A DNA stretch of 64,000 nucleotides from assembly GCF_004571025.1 (NCBI RefSeq), contig NZ_SPQT01000003.1, forward strand, positions 124,001-188,000, written 5' to 3'. Under the pieces are notes generated by a model, which saw only the letters and a list, made by a program, of their open reading frames with translations, ran no database searches and was not told the DNA's origin. Position numbers and translations under genes: made by a program. The DNA comes from Bradyrhizobium niftali (GTDB lineage Bacteria > Pseudomonadota > Alphaproteobacteria > Rhizobiales > Xanthobacteraceae). Positions 17,182 to 25,519 of this stretch are shown here, piece by piece; the first letter of the stretch is position 1, and every line of letters begins with the position of its first letter.

Positions 17182-18378
17182 ATGGCGCATGACGCACCCC
17201 AGGCCACCGGACCCTCGAAGCTCGTGATCCGCAATATCGGCCTGATCCTGTCGGGCGCGCTGGAAAAGCCGATCCTGGACGGCGACACCATCGTCGCCGA
17301 GAACGGCAGGATCACCGCGATCGGCCGCTACAAGGATCTCGACACGGAAGGCGCGACCACCATCGTCGATGCCAACGGCACCACGGTGACCCCCGGCCTG
17401 ATCGACAGCCATGTCCACCCCGTCGCCGGCGACTGGACGCCGCGCCAGAACCAGATCAACTGGATCGACAGCTCCCTCCATGGCGGCATCACCACCATGA
17501 TCTCGGCAGGCGAAGTGCACATGCCCGGCCGCCCCCGCGACGTGGTGGGGCTGAAGGCGATGGCGATCTTCGCCCAGCGCGCGTTCTGGACGTTGCGTCC
17601 GGGCGGCGTGAAAGTTCATGCCGGCGCGCCGGTCATCGAATGCGAGATGGTCGAAGAGGACTTCAAGGAATTGGCCGCCGCCGGCGTCAAGCTGCTCGGC
17701 GAAGTCGGCCTCGGTGGCGTCAAGGACGGACCGACGGCGCGAAAAATGGTCGGCTGGGCGCGCAAATACGGCATCCAGAGCACGATCCACACCGGCGGCC
17801 CCTCGATCCCCGGCTCCGGCCTGATCGACAAGGATGTGGTGCTGGAGGCCGACACCGACGTGGTCGGCCACATCAATGGCGGCCACACTGCCCTTCCCGA
17901 CGACCAGATCCGCTGCATCTGCGAGGGCTGCAAGCGCGGGCTCGAGATCGTTCATAACGGCAATGAGCGCTCGGCGCTCTACACGCTGCGCATCGCGCGC
18001 GAAATGGGCGACCTGCATCGCGTCATCCTGGGCACCGACGGGCCGGCCGGCTCCGGCGTGCAGCCGCTCGGCATCTTGCGCATGGTCTCGATGCTGTCCT
18101 CGATCGGTGAGCTGCCTGCCGAGATCGCGTTCTGCCTCGCCACCGGCAACACGGCGCGGATGCGGCAGCTCGATTGCGGCCTGATCGAGGTCGGCCGCGC
18201 TGCGGATTTCGTCATCATGGACAAGGCGCAGCACTCGCCGGGCAAGAACATCCTGGAGAGCGTCCAGCTCGGCGACCTGCCCGGCATCGGCATGACCATC
18301 ATCGACGGCATCGTCCGGACCCAGCGCAGCCGCAACACCCCGCCGGCGGGCAAGGTGCCGGAAGTGGTGGCGAAGTGA
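17182..18378 (+). CDS. ena: Enamidase (1,4,5,6-tetrahydro-6-oxonicotinate amidohydrolase)
   Basis: A 398-residue amidohydrolase that follows E. barkeri enamidase along its whole length as I recall that sequence. Shared landmarks are PGLIDSHVHPVAGDW (H77, H79), TTMISAGEVHMPGRPRD, LLGEVGLGGVKD (E174, likely bridging ligand), TIHTGGPSIPGSG (H203), VVGHINGGHTA (H230), GTDGPAGSGVQPLGILRM (D286) and the C-terminal SRNTPPAG. The E. barkeri enzyme is an Fe-Zn enzyme that hydrolyses the cyclic enamide to (S)-2-formylglutarate and ammonia. AAGGA precedes the ATG. The distance to the reductase gene (8 kb, opposite strand) fits a divided catabolic island. Confidence 0.88.
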   Translation: MAHDAPQATGPSKLVIRNIGLILSGALEKPILDGDTIVAENGRITAIGRYKDLDTEGATTIVDANGTTVTPGLIDSHVHPVAGDWTPRQNQINWIDSSLHGGITTMISAGEVHMPGRPRDVVGLKAMAIFAQRAFWTLRPGGVKVHAGAPVIECEMVEEDFKELAAAGVKLLGEVGLGGVKDGPTARKMVGWARKYGIQSTIHTGGPSIPGSGLIDKDVVLEADTDVVGHINGGHTALPDDQIRCICEGCKRGLEIVHNGNERSALYTLRIAREMGDLHRVILGTDGPAGSGVQPLGILRMVSMLSSIGELPAEIAFCLATGNTARMRQLDCGLIEVGRAADFVIMDKAQHSPGKNILESVQLGDLPGIGMTIIDGIVRTQRSRNTPPAGKVPEVVAK

Positions 18379-18502
18379 CCCAGCCGGAGTGGTCCGCCGC
18401 TCGGCGCGCCCCTCGAAAGCATTGAACACATCTCCGGCCTGTCGCGTCTAACGCAGGCAGCCCTGGCGGCGGCATTTCATTTGCTGGAGCGTCGAGGCGG
18501 AC

Positions 18503-19171
18503 ATGAGAGGTTGGTTGCGGATTGCCGCCGGCGTCGTCGGTGCGGTGGCGGGATTCATCGCCACGCTTCTGCTGCTCGAGCTCGGCGGCTTCGGCAACCG
18601 GGCGGACCTGATCACGTCGGGCCTGCTGGCACTGTTCGGCGCGTTCGCCGGCCTCGTGCTGGCCACCCGGCTGGCGACACGCATGGACGGAAGCGCGGGC
18701 AGCCTCGCGCGCAACAGTCTGAAATCGCTCGCCGTCGTCGTGTTTCTCTGCGCCGCCACCGGTGTCGGCTACTACGCCTACGCCGTGACGACAGCCACGC
18801 CCTGGCTCAATCCCAACGCCGCCAATCCCCTGCTTCTGTTCGAGGTGCGCCTCCCAGCCGGAACGACGGTGCCGGCATCGGCGCAAGGCATCGCCATCGA
18901 GCTGCAAACCGATCTCAACACCATGCCGGGAGAGCCAAGCGTCGGCCGCTTCCGCCGCGACGGCGACAAGCCGGTCATCGCCGGCGAGGTCGAACTCGCC
19001 TTTCGAACCTCGCACCGGCAGCTCGCGGTCAACATCGAGGGCCAGCCGAGCCGGCTCTATCCGATCGGAATATCCGCCAAGGCACCGCACACGGCCGAGT
19101 TCGGCCCGTGGCAATCGCAGGCCGACGGCAGCGAAATCCGCTACCGGGCCAAATGGCCGGGAAAGACGTAA
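18503..19171 (+). CDS. Hypothetical membrane-anchored protein (222 aa)
   Basis: The N-terminal 100 residues have three hydrophobic segments: AAGVVGAVAGFIATLLLLEL, LLALFGAFAGLVLATRLA and VVVFLCAATGVGYYAYAV. A periplasmic-looking beta-rich domain of about 120 residues follows (LLLFEVRLPAGTTVPASAQG, IAGEVELAFRTSHRQLAVNI, RYRAKWPGKT). Such an architecture suggests a domain facing the periplasm on a small membrane anchor. GAGG lies upstream of the ATG at 18503. I do not recognise the family. It sits within the nicotinate island but has no feature tying it to the pathway, and it is convergent with the next small gene. Confidence 0.7.
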   Translation: MRGWLRIAAGVVGAVAGFIATLLLLELGGFGNRADLITSGLLALFGAFAGLVLATRLATRMDGSAGSLARNSLKSLAVVVFLCAATGVGYYAYAVTTATPWLNPNAANPLLLFEVRLPAGTTVPASAQGIAIELQTDLNTMPGEPSVGRFRRDGDKPVIAGEVELAFRTSHRQLAVNIEGQPSRLYPIGISAKAPHTAEFGPWQSQADGSEIRYRAKWPGKT

Positions 19172-19180
19172 GCCGCCCGA

Positions 19181-19570
19181 TCAGCGCGGCTTGGGCAGCT
19201 CACAACGCACATAGACCTGGCGCTTGGCTTGTCCCACCGGGCCGTTGTCGATCACCAGCTTGCCGTCAGCGGCAATCGAAATCCGGGGATTGGAGCGAAA
19301 CTTGTCTCCCTCGCCTTCGCAGGCGAGCCGCATCTTCCAGCCGAGCTTCCCGTCAGCGGTGATCGCACTGGCGCGGCATCGCGTCTCATACCAATAGAGG
19401 CGATTGCCGCCCTCGATGCTCATGCGGTTGGGGCTGTCGTCATTGCGGCAATCCTTCTTGGTCGACGCCCAGAACCCTTCATAGGCTTGCGCCGCCCTGG
19501 CGGGAGCACACTCGCTCGCCAGCGCCGCGCCAAGACTCAAAACCACCGCAACGCAGTGCACCACTCTCAT
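19181..19570 (-). CDS. Small secreted cysteine-containing protein
   Basis: 129 residues from the ATG at 19570, chosen because GAGG lies nine bases upstream; an in-frame ATG at 19597 would add nine residues. The signal peptide is MRVVHCVAVVLSLGAALA with cleavage near APARA. The mature protein is about 100 residues with four cysteines (KKDCRND, ETRCRAS, LACEGEG, VRCELPK), which could form two disulfides, and a beta-strand-rich pattern (IAADGKLVIDNGPVG). The likely location is the periplasm. Function unknown. It follows the MarR gene on the same strand by 44 bases. Confidence 0.7.
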   Translation of the reverse strand: MRVVHCVAVVLSLGAALASECAPARAAQAYEGFWASTKKDCRNDDSPNRMSIEGGNRLYWYETRCRASAITADGKLGWKMRLACEGEGDKFRSNPRISIAADGKLVIDNGPVGQAKRQVYVRCELPKPR

Positions 19571-19614
19571 GCCGGGAAACCTCGATGGAGCTTTCATCGA
19601 GATTAGTCGCGAGC

Positions 19615-20070
19615 TCACCGCAGCTTGTTCAACAGCGCCATCAGCATCTCGCGCTCCTTGGCGTCGAGCGGCGCGAGCGTCTCGCGGGTGATGGCGAGCG
19701 CGTTCGGCGCCAGTTTCTCGGCAAGCTGCTGACCGGCGCGCGTCAGGCTCACGAGCAGACGCCGTCCGTCCTCGGGATCCTGGCTGGTCTCGGTGAGCCC
19801 GCGCGCCGTCAGGCGGTCGATCACGCCCTTGATGGTCGCGACGTCCATCGCGGTCAGCCGTCCCAGCTGGTTCTGCGAGCACGGACCGGTCTCGGCGAGC
19901 TTTGACAGCGCCGCCCATTGCGTCGGCGTCAGATTGGTGCCGATGTCGCGGGAGAAGATCGAGCTGTGGCGCTGCCAGACCTGGCGCAGGATGAAGCCGA
20001 CCTGCTCGTCGAGCACGTAAGGCGGTTTTGCCGGTTTGATGCTCTTCTTCGCCGCTACGCTTCTCGCCAT
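19615..20070 (-). CDS. MarR family transcriptional regulator
   Basis: 151 residues from the ATG at 20070, with GGGGGAG upstream. The winged helix-turn-helix is clear: TPTQWAALSKLAETGPCSQN, then LTAMDVATIKGVIDRLTARG and the wing QDPEDGRRLLVSLTRAGQQ. MarR proteins often repress catabolic operons and release DNA on binding an aromatic acid; NicR of Pseudomonas nicotinate catabolism is of this family. It is 26 bases after livF in what looks like the same operon, so it is the best local candidate regulator of the nicotinate island. Its binding site is not proven by the sequence. Confidence 0.88.
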   Translation of the reverse strand: MARSVAAKKSIKPAKPPYVLDEQVGFILRQVWQRHSSIFSRDIGTNLTPTQWAALSKLAETGPCSQNQLGRLTAMDVATIKGVIDRLTARGLTETSQDPEDGRRLLVSLTRAGQQLAEKLAPNALAITRETLAPLDAKEREMLMALLNKLR

Positions 20071-20096
20071 CCGCTCCCCCGCCCTTCCCTTTGCTG

Positions 20097-20801
20097 TCAC
20101 AACGACAGATGCGCGTCGCGGATGTCCGGACGCGCGTCGAGCTCGGCCATGGTGCCCCCGAAGCAGATGCGACCGCGCTCGATGATATAGGCACGATCGG
20201 AGATCAACCGCGCGAAATGCAGATTTTGCTCGGAGACGACGATGCTGACGCCCTCCTTCTTCATGGTCCGGATGGCATCGACCATCTGCTCCACGATCTT
20301 CGGCGACAAGCCTTCCGACGGCTCGTCGAGCAGCACCAGCGACGGATTGCCCATCAGCGTGCGCGCGATGGTGAGCATCTGCTGCTCGCCGCCGCTCATG
20401 CGGCCGCCCGGTCGGTTCTTCATCTCGCCGAGGTTTGGAAACAGCGTGAACAGCTTGTCGCGCGTCCAATATGGCGCGTTCGGACGCTTCGGTTGCCGAC
20501 CGACTTCGAGATTTTCCTCCACCGTCAGATCGGTGAAGATTCGCCGCTCCTCCGGCACATAGCCGAGCCCCTCGCGCACGATCTCGTGCGTCGGCCGCAC
20601 CGATACGTCCTTGCCCTCGAACATGATGCGGCCCGAGCGCTGCGCCACGAGGCCGACGATCGAGCGGAACGTCGTCGACTTGCCGGCGCCGTTGCGCCCG
20701 AGCAGCGCAACCACCTCTCCCTGGCCGACCTCGAAGCCGATGTCGAACAGGATATGCGCCGGGCCGTAATGGCTGTTGAGGTCCTGCACCGTGAGCTTCA
20801 T
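20097..20801 (-). CDS. livF: Branched-chain amino acid-type ABC transporter ATP-binding protein (LivF)
   Basis: 234 residues, the usual LivF length. Walker A is GRNGAGKST, the signature is MSGGEQQMLTIAR, Walker B is LVLLDEPSEG, and the H-loop region is VSEQNLHFA. It powers import through the LivHM permease on the cytoplasmic face. It overlaps livG by 4 bases. In this setting the substrate is probably nicotinate, 6-hydroxynicotinate or a related acid rather than leucine; that is inference from the neighbours. Confidence 0.92.
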   Translation of the reverse strand: MKLTVQDLNSHYGPAHILFDIGFEVGQGEVVALLGRNGAGKSTTFRSIVGLVAQRSGRIMFEGKDVSVRPTHEIVREGLGYVPEERRIFTDLTVEENLEVGRQPKRPNAPYWTRDKLFTLFPNLGEMKNRPGGRMSGGEQQMLTIARTLMGNPSLVLLDEPSEGLSPKIVEQMVDAIRTMKKEGVSIVVSEQNLHFARLISDRAYIIERGRICFGGTMAELDARPDIRDAHLSL

Positions 20802-21589
20802 GTCGAGGCTCCCTCGCGATGCTCGGCATCGTAAAGCAGGCCCTCGCCGAGATAGACTGCCTGCACCTGCGGATTGCTGCGCACTTCCGCCGGCGAGCCT
20901 TCCGCGATCAGCGTGCCACGATTGAGCACGATGATGCGGTCGGCATGCTCGAATACCACGTCCATGTCATGCTCGGTGAAGAGAACGCCGATTGATTTTT
21001 CCCGGGCGATTTGAGCCGTCAACCGCATCAGATCGACGCGCTCGCGCGGCGCCATGCCGGCGGTCGGCTCGTCCATCAGCAGCAGCTTTGGCTCGTTGGC
21101 GAGCGCGACCGCGAGCTCGAGCCGCTTGAGGTCGCCATAGGCCAGCTCGCCGCAGGGCCGGTCCGCATAGCCGCCCATGCCGACGAGCTCGAGCAAGCGG
21201 CCGGCTTCGCCGCGATCGAACTTCGGCGCCGAGCCCCAGAGGTTGAATAGCTGCTTCCCGTGCGAGATCAGCGCGACCTGCACATTCTCGCGCACCGTCA
21301 TGGTCGCGAACGTCGCGGTGATCTGGAATGTGCGCCCCACCCCGAGCCGCCAGATTTCGCGCGGCTTCTTGCCGGTGGTTTCTTCACCAAGCAGGCGGAC
21401 GTGGCCGGAATCCGGTTTGTTCTGGCCGTTGAGCATGTCGAAGCAGGTGCTCTTGCCGGCGCCGTTCGGGCCGATCAGTGCCAGGATTTCGCCGGCGCGC
21501 AGCGAGAACGAGACGCCGCGCACGGCATGGATGCCGCCATAGGATTTGGTCAAGCCTTCGACCGCGAGAAGTGGGGGTGCAACGCTCAT
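20798..21589 (-). CDS. livG: Branched-chain amino acid-type ABC transporter ATP-binding protein (LivG)
   Basis: 263 residues. Walker A is GPNGAGKST, Walker B is LLLMDEPTAG, and the H-loop is FTEHDMDVVFEHADR, with the LivG-type end (VYLGEGL). The signature region reads AYGDLKRLELAVAL, a degenerate form common in LivG proteins. It overlaps both neighbours by 4 bases, showing a tightly coupled operon. It forms the ATPase dimer with LivF. Confidence 0.92.
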   Translation of the reverse strand: MSVAPPLLAVEGLTKSYGGIHAVRGVSFSLRAGEILALIGPNGAGKSTCFDMLNGQNKPDSGHVRLLGEETTGKKPREIWRLGVGRTFQITATFATMTVRENVQVALISHGKQLFNLWGSAPKFDRGEAGRLLELVGMGGYADRPCGELAYGDLKRLELAVALANEPKLLLMDEPTAGMAPRERVDLMRLTAQIAREKSIGVLFTEHDMDVVFEHADRIIVLNRGTLIAEGSPAEVRSNPQVQAVYLGEGLLYDAEHREGAST

Positions 21590-23475
21590 TCGGCGGACTC
21601 AATCGGCTTGGCAAGCAGGGGAGATCCCGGCGGCGATGTCTTCCTGCGGCGCTGCGCCAGCATCTCCAGCATGCCGACGATGCCCTTGGGGAAGACGACG
21701 ACGATCAGCACGATGAAGCCGCCGAGCACGAGCTTCGACAGATCGGTCTGGCTGACCAGCCAGATGTTAAGGGCCTTGTAGACGATGGCACCGATCACCG
21801 CGCCCGACACCGTCTCGACGCCGCCGAGCAGCACCATAACCAGCGCGTCGACCGAGAGCGAGATGCCGAGATTGTCCGGGAAGACGCTGCCCTTGAGATA
21901 GGCGAACAGCGCACCGCCGATGCCGGCGGTCGTGCCCGCGATCACGAAGGCCGTCCACTGGATGCGCTTGGCGTTGATGCCGATCGCTTCACTGCGCAGG
22001 AGCGAGTCGCGCGTGGCGCGGAGCGCATAGCCGAACGGCGAGAACACCATGGCCCGCAGCGCGATCGTGACGAGCGCCGCGACGCCGAGCGCCAGCCAAT
22101 AGAAATGCGACGGGCTCGCCGCCCATTTTTCCGGCCATACGCCCAGAATGCCATTGTCGCCGCCGGTCACGCTCACCCACTGGAAGGCGATCGACCAGAC
22201 GATCTGGGCGAAGGCGAGCGTCAGCATCGCGAAATAGACGCCGGAGAGTTGCACGGCGAAGAAGCCGAACACCGCCGCGCCCATGCAGCCGAGCAGCGGC
22301 CCGAGCAGCAGGCACACGATCATCGGCAGCCCCGCCATCTTGGCCAGGAAGGCGACGCCATAGGCGCCGAGGCCGAAATAGGCGGCGTGACCGAAGGATG
22401 CGAGCCCACCGACCGACATCAGGAAATGCAGGCTGACGGCGAAGATCACGAAGATCGCGATCTCCGAGCCGACGGTCAGCGCGTAGTTGCCGGCGAACAG
22501 CGGCAGCGTCGCCGCGATGACGAGCGTTGCCAGCGCCGCCAGCCGCTCGTTCGACGTCAGCGGACGCCACGGGTTGACGGTGAGACCCGGCGTCCTGCGC
22601 GCCGGCGCCTCCGGCTTGCCGAACAGGCCCCAGGGGCGGACGATCAGCACCACCGCCATCACCAGGAAGACGAGGATGATGGAGATCTTCGGGAAGATCA
22701 GGATGCCGAAGGCGTTGAGCTCGGAGACCAGCACCGCCGCGACGAAGGCGCCGACGATGCTGCCGAGGCCGCCGATCACCACCACGACGAAGACCTCGAC
22801 GATGATGCGCAAATCCATCGCGTGATGCACGGCATCGCGCGGGATCTGGAGCGCGCCGCCGAGTGCGGCGAGGAAGACGCCGACTGCGAACACCGACGTG
22901 AACAACCATTTCTGATTGACGCCGAGCGCCGCGACCATGTCGCGGTCCTGCGTTGCCGCGCGCACCAGCACGCCCCAGCGCGTGCGCTGGAACAACAGCC
23001 AGAGAATGCCGAGCACGACCGGGCCGAGCACGATCAGGAACAGGTCATAGCTCGGGATGTTCTGGCCGAAGAAATCGATCGCGCCCTTGAAGCCCGGCGC
23101 GCGGCGGCCGACGAGATCGTCGGGTCCCCAGATCAGCACGACGAGGTCCTCGACCATCAAGGTCAGGCCGAAGGTCGCGAGCAACTGGAACAGTTCGGGC
23201 GCATGATAGATGCGGCGGAGCAGCACCATCTCGACAATGACACCGATCAGCGCCACGGCCAGCGCGGCCGCGACAATACTGCCCCAGAAGCCGAATGCGC
23301 CCGAAAACCGCTCGCTGAGCGTGAAGGCGATGTAGGCGCCGATCATGTAGAAGGCGCCATGCGCGAAATTCACGATCCGCGTCACGCCGAAGATGATCGA
23401 CAGGCCCGAGGCCACCAGGAACAGCGACGCTGCGCTGGCGAGACCGGTCAGAAGCTGTACGACATAAAAGGCCAT
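21586..23475 (-). CDS. Fused LivH-LivM ABC transporter permease
   Basis: A 629-residue membrane protein holding both permease halves. Residues 1 to about 290 are LivH-like (SGLSIIFGVTRIVNFAHGAF, then GLGSIVGAFVAAVLVSEL near the end). A Pro-rich linker (KPEAPARRTPGLTVNPWRP) follows, and residues about 310-629 are LivM-like (GLASFGHAAYFGLGAYGVAF, GGDNGILGVWPEKW). In most bacteria these are two genes. The fusion fixes a 1:1 stoichiometry of permease subunits. It overlaps livG by 4 bases and is separated from the binding-protein gene by a palindromic element. Confidence 0.9.
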   Translation of the reverse strand: MAFYVVQLLTGLASAASLFLVASGLSIIFGVTRIVNFAHGAFYMIGAYIAFTLSERFSGAFGFWGSIVAAALAVALIGVIVEMVLLRRIYHAPELFQLLATFGLTLMVEDLVVLIWGPDDLVGRRAPGFKGAIDFFGQNIPSYDLFLIVLGPVVLGILWLLFQRTRWGVLVRAATQDRDMVAALGVNQKWLFTSVFAVGVFLAALGGALQIPRDAVHHAMDLRIIVEVFVVVVIGGLGSIVGAFVAAVLVSELNAFGILIFPKISIILVFLVMAVVLIVRPWGLFGKPEAPARRTPGLTVNPWRPLTSNERLAALATLVIAATLPLFAGNYALTVGSEIAIFVIFAVSLHFLMSVGGLASFGHAAYFGLGAYGVAFLAKMAGLPMIVCLLLGPLLGCMGAAVFGFFAVQLSGVYFAMLTLAFAQIVWSIAFQWVSVTGGDNGILGVWPEKWAASPSHFYWLALGVAALVTIALRAMVFSPFGYALRATRDSLLRSEAIGINAKRIQWTAFVIAGTTAGIGGALFAYLKGSVFPDNLGISLSVDALVMVLLGGVETVSGAVIGAIVYKALNIWLVSQTDLSKLVLGGFIVLIVVVFPKGIVGMLEMLAQRRRKTSPPGSPLLAKPIESAE

Positions 23476-23499
23476 AGGCGGTCCGGGTTGGGTGAAGTC

Positions 23500-23613
23500 G
23501 TAGGGTGGGTTAGCGAAGCGTAACCCACCACCTCTTCTCGTGTTGCACCGAAAGTGGTGGGTTACGCCAAGCGGTCTGCGCTACGCGCAGTCCGCAGGGC
23601 TAACCCACCCTAC
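23500..23613. repeat. Nested palindromic intergenic element between livJ-type and livHM genes
   Basis: Outer inverted repeat of 15 bases: GTAGGGTGGGTTAGC at 23500-23514 and its exact complement at 23599-23613. Inner inverted repeat of 14 bases: GCGTAACCCACCAC at 23518-23531 and its complement at 23554-23567. The whole looks like a small non-coding palindromic unit of the MITE/REP kind. It lies between the first and second transporter genes of one operon. Confidence 0.8.
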
Positions 23614-23624
23614 GGCAGCGGAGA

Positions 23625-24827
23625 TCAATCCTTCGGCCGCAGCTTCTCGACTTCGGCATCGCTGGGCAGATAGTCCGCGCCCTTCTTGTAGGACGAGTCC
23701 ACCATCACGCCCTTGCCGTCCTTCAGCGCGGTCTTGCCGACGTAAGCGCCGAGCGTCGACTGGTGGTCGATCTTGCGGAAGGTGATCTCGCCGAACGGCG
23801 ACGGCATCGACAGGCCCTCCGCCGCGGCAATCAGCTTCTCCGGATCGGTGGAGCCGGCCTTCGCCAGGATCGCAGCGGCCGACTTGATGGTCTGGTAGCC
23901 GACGATCGAGCCGAGACGCGGATAGTCGTTGTACTTGGCCTGATAGGCCTTCAGGAACGCATCATGCTCGGGCGTCTTGATCGAGTACCAGGGATAGCCG
24001 GTGACGATCCAGCCCTCCGGCGTCTCGTCCTTGAGCGGATCGAGATATTCCGGCTCGCCGGTCAGGAAGGAGACGACCTCGCGCCCCTTGAACAGGCCGC
24101 GGGTGTTGCCTTCACGCACGAGCTTCACGAGGTCGGCGCCGAAGGTGACGTTGAGGATCGCCTCGGGATTGGCCGCGGCAACCGCCTGCACCACCGGGCC
24201 CGCATCGATCTTGCCCTGCGGCGGCCATTGCTCGTCCACCCACTGGATGTCGGGGCGCTTCTCCGACATCAGCTTCTTGAACACGGCAACTGCCGACTGG
24301 CCGTACTCATAGTTCGGCGCGATCGTGGCCCAGCGCTTGGCCGGCAGCTTGCTGGCTGCTTCCACCAGCATCGCGGCCTGCATGTAGTTGGAGGGGCGCA
24401 GGCGGAAGGTGTACTTGTTGCCCTTCGACCAGGTCACCGCGTCCGTCAGCGGCTCGGCCGCGAGGAAGAAGACCTTTTTCTGGTTGGCGAAGTCGCTGAC
24501 GGCCAGACCGATGTTCGACAGGAACGTCCCCGTCAGCATCGCCACGCCCTCGCTCGACACGAGCTCGTTGGCCGCGGTCTGCGCGTCCGCCGGCTTGCCG
24601 CCATCGTCCTTGGAGACGACGACGAGCTTCTTGCCGTTGATGCCGCCGGCCGCGTTGATCTCTTCCACCGCGAGCTGCCAGCCCTTGCGATAGGGCTCGG
24701 TGAAGGCCGGCAGCAGCGAGTAGCTGTTGATCTCGCCGATCTTGATGTCCTGTGCCATGGCCGAATGAGCCATGCCGCCCGCCAGAAGCGCGAAGGCCGC
24801 GCCGACGAAAATGGTTCTTGCTCGCAT
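23625..24827 (-). CDS. Branched-chain amino acid-type ABC transporter substrate-binding protein
   Basis: A 400-residue periplasmic protein with signal peptide MRARTIFVGAAFALLAGG and cleavage after AMA. The mature protein is a type I binding fold (Peripla_BP_6): QDIKIGEINSYSLLPAF at the start, then RKGWQLAVEEINAAGGINGK, and WATIAPNYEYGQSAVAVFK mid-way. GGAGG precedes the ATG. As part of the nicotinate island it probably binds a pyridine carboxylate or ring-cleavage acid. It is 80 bases downstream of the PF06684-type gene and just upstream of the palindromic element and permease gene. Confidence 0.9.
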   Translation of the reverse strand: MRARTIFVGAAFALLAGGMAHSAMAQDIKIGEINSYSLLPAFTEPYRKGWQLAVEEINAAGGINGKKLVVVSKDDGGKPADAQTAANELVSSEGVAMLTGTFLSNIGLAVSDFANQKKVFFLAAEPLTDAVTWSKGNKYTFRLRPSNYMQAAMLVEAASKLPAKRWATIAPNYEYGQSAVAVFKKLMSEKRPDIQWVDEQWPPQGKIDAGPVVQAVAAANPEAILNVTFGADLVKLVREGNTRGLFKGREVVSFLTGEPEYLDPLKDETPEGWIVTGYPWYSIKTPEHDAFLKAYQAKYNDYPRLGSIVGYQTIKSAAAILAKAGSTDPEKLIAAAEGLSMPSPFGEITFRKIDHQSTLGAYVGKTALKDGKGVMVDSSYKKGADYLPSDAEVEKLRPKD

Positions 24828-24907
24828 CCCAACCTCCAGTTTTGAACTCTCTACGTCTTCAGCGTGATCTTGTCGGCGAAGCTGTGCCCGCCTCCCCGGT
24901 TCAAACT

Positions 24908-25492
24908 CTATCTCAGACCGTCCTCGCCCTTGACTTCCGCAACCGTCAGCCCGCCGACGCGTGGCAGCGGACGGCCGCTGTCGGTGACGGCGACCGCGAC
25001 CATGATCTCGTTGGCGCGCGGCGCGTCGTTGATCTGCACTTCCATGCCGTCGAAATGGCTGCGCACGAAGGCCGCATCCTTGTGCCCCAGGGGAATATCG
25101 AGCGTCGTGCCGGGGCCGCTGCGCTTCTTCGACGACGGGATCAGCGCTGCGCCCTTGCTCAGCACCTTGCGCACCGGCGCGCCCATCTTCGGGTGAAGGA
25201 TCGCCGCCGCATGCTCGAGCTCGCCATTCTCGCCGACGGCCGCCGCCTTGCCGTAGCTCTGCGCCTTCGCCCCGTCGATACCGAGCGCCGCGACCGCGCG
25301 CTTCGACAGGAGCTCGCCGAGCTCCTCGCCGATCGCGATCAACGGCGAAAGATCCTCGACATATTTTCCGGCGAAGGGATTTTCGATCACGGCAATGGCC
25401 GCGGCGCGCCGGGTCGGCGGCGAGACCTGGCGGCCCATCTCCATTTGCGTCTCTTCGACGACGGTGACGATCTTGCGGATGATCGCGCTCAT
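24908..25492 (-). CDS. Amino acid synthesis (AA_synth, DUF1185) family protein of unknown function
   Basis: 194 residues, soluble. The sequence (IIRKIVTVVEETQMEMG at the start, IAVIENPFAGKYVEDLSPLI, SYGKAAAVGENGELEHAAAI, GKGAALIPSSKKR-like loop, then a beta-rich end) matches the PF06684 family, whose biochemical role is not established despite its name. The conserved Glu/His residues in GENGELEHAAAI and the Lys/Ser-rich loop look like an active site. It lies between the UPF0280 gene and the transporter, so it may take part in ring or nitrogen metabolism of nicotinate; this is inference. It has no signal peptide. Confidence 0.78.
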   Translation of the reverse strand: MSAIIRKIVTVVEETQMEMGRQVSPPTRRAAAIAVIENPFAGKYVEDLSPLIAIGEELGELLSKRAVAALGIDGAKAQSYGKAAAVGENGELEHAAAILHPKMGAPVRKVLSKGAALIPSSKKRSGPGTTLDIPLGHKDAAFVRSHFDGMEVQINDAPRANEIMVAVAVTDSGRPLPRVGGLTVAEVKGEDGLR

Positions 25493-25519
25493 GATTGTTT
25501 CCCTTGGGCTCGTCCCTGT

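Noticed and set aside
21478..23523. 681-residue open frame on the strand opposite the LivH-LivM fusion
   Set aside because: It is rich in Arg/His/Asp/Glu with no recognisable domain, as expected for an antisense frame in high-GC DNA, and the other strand has an unmistakable permease.
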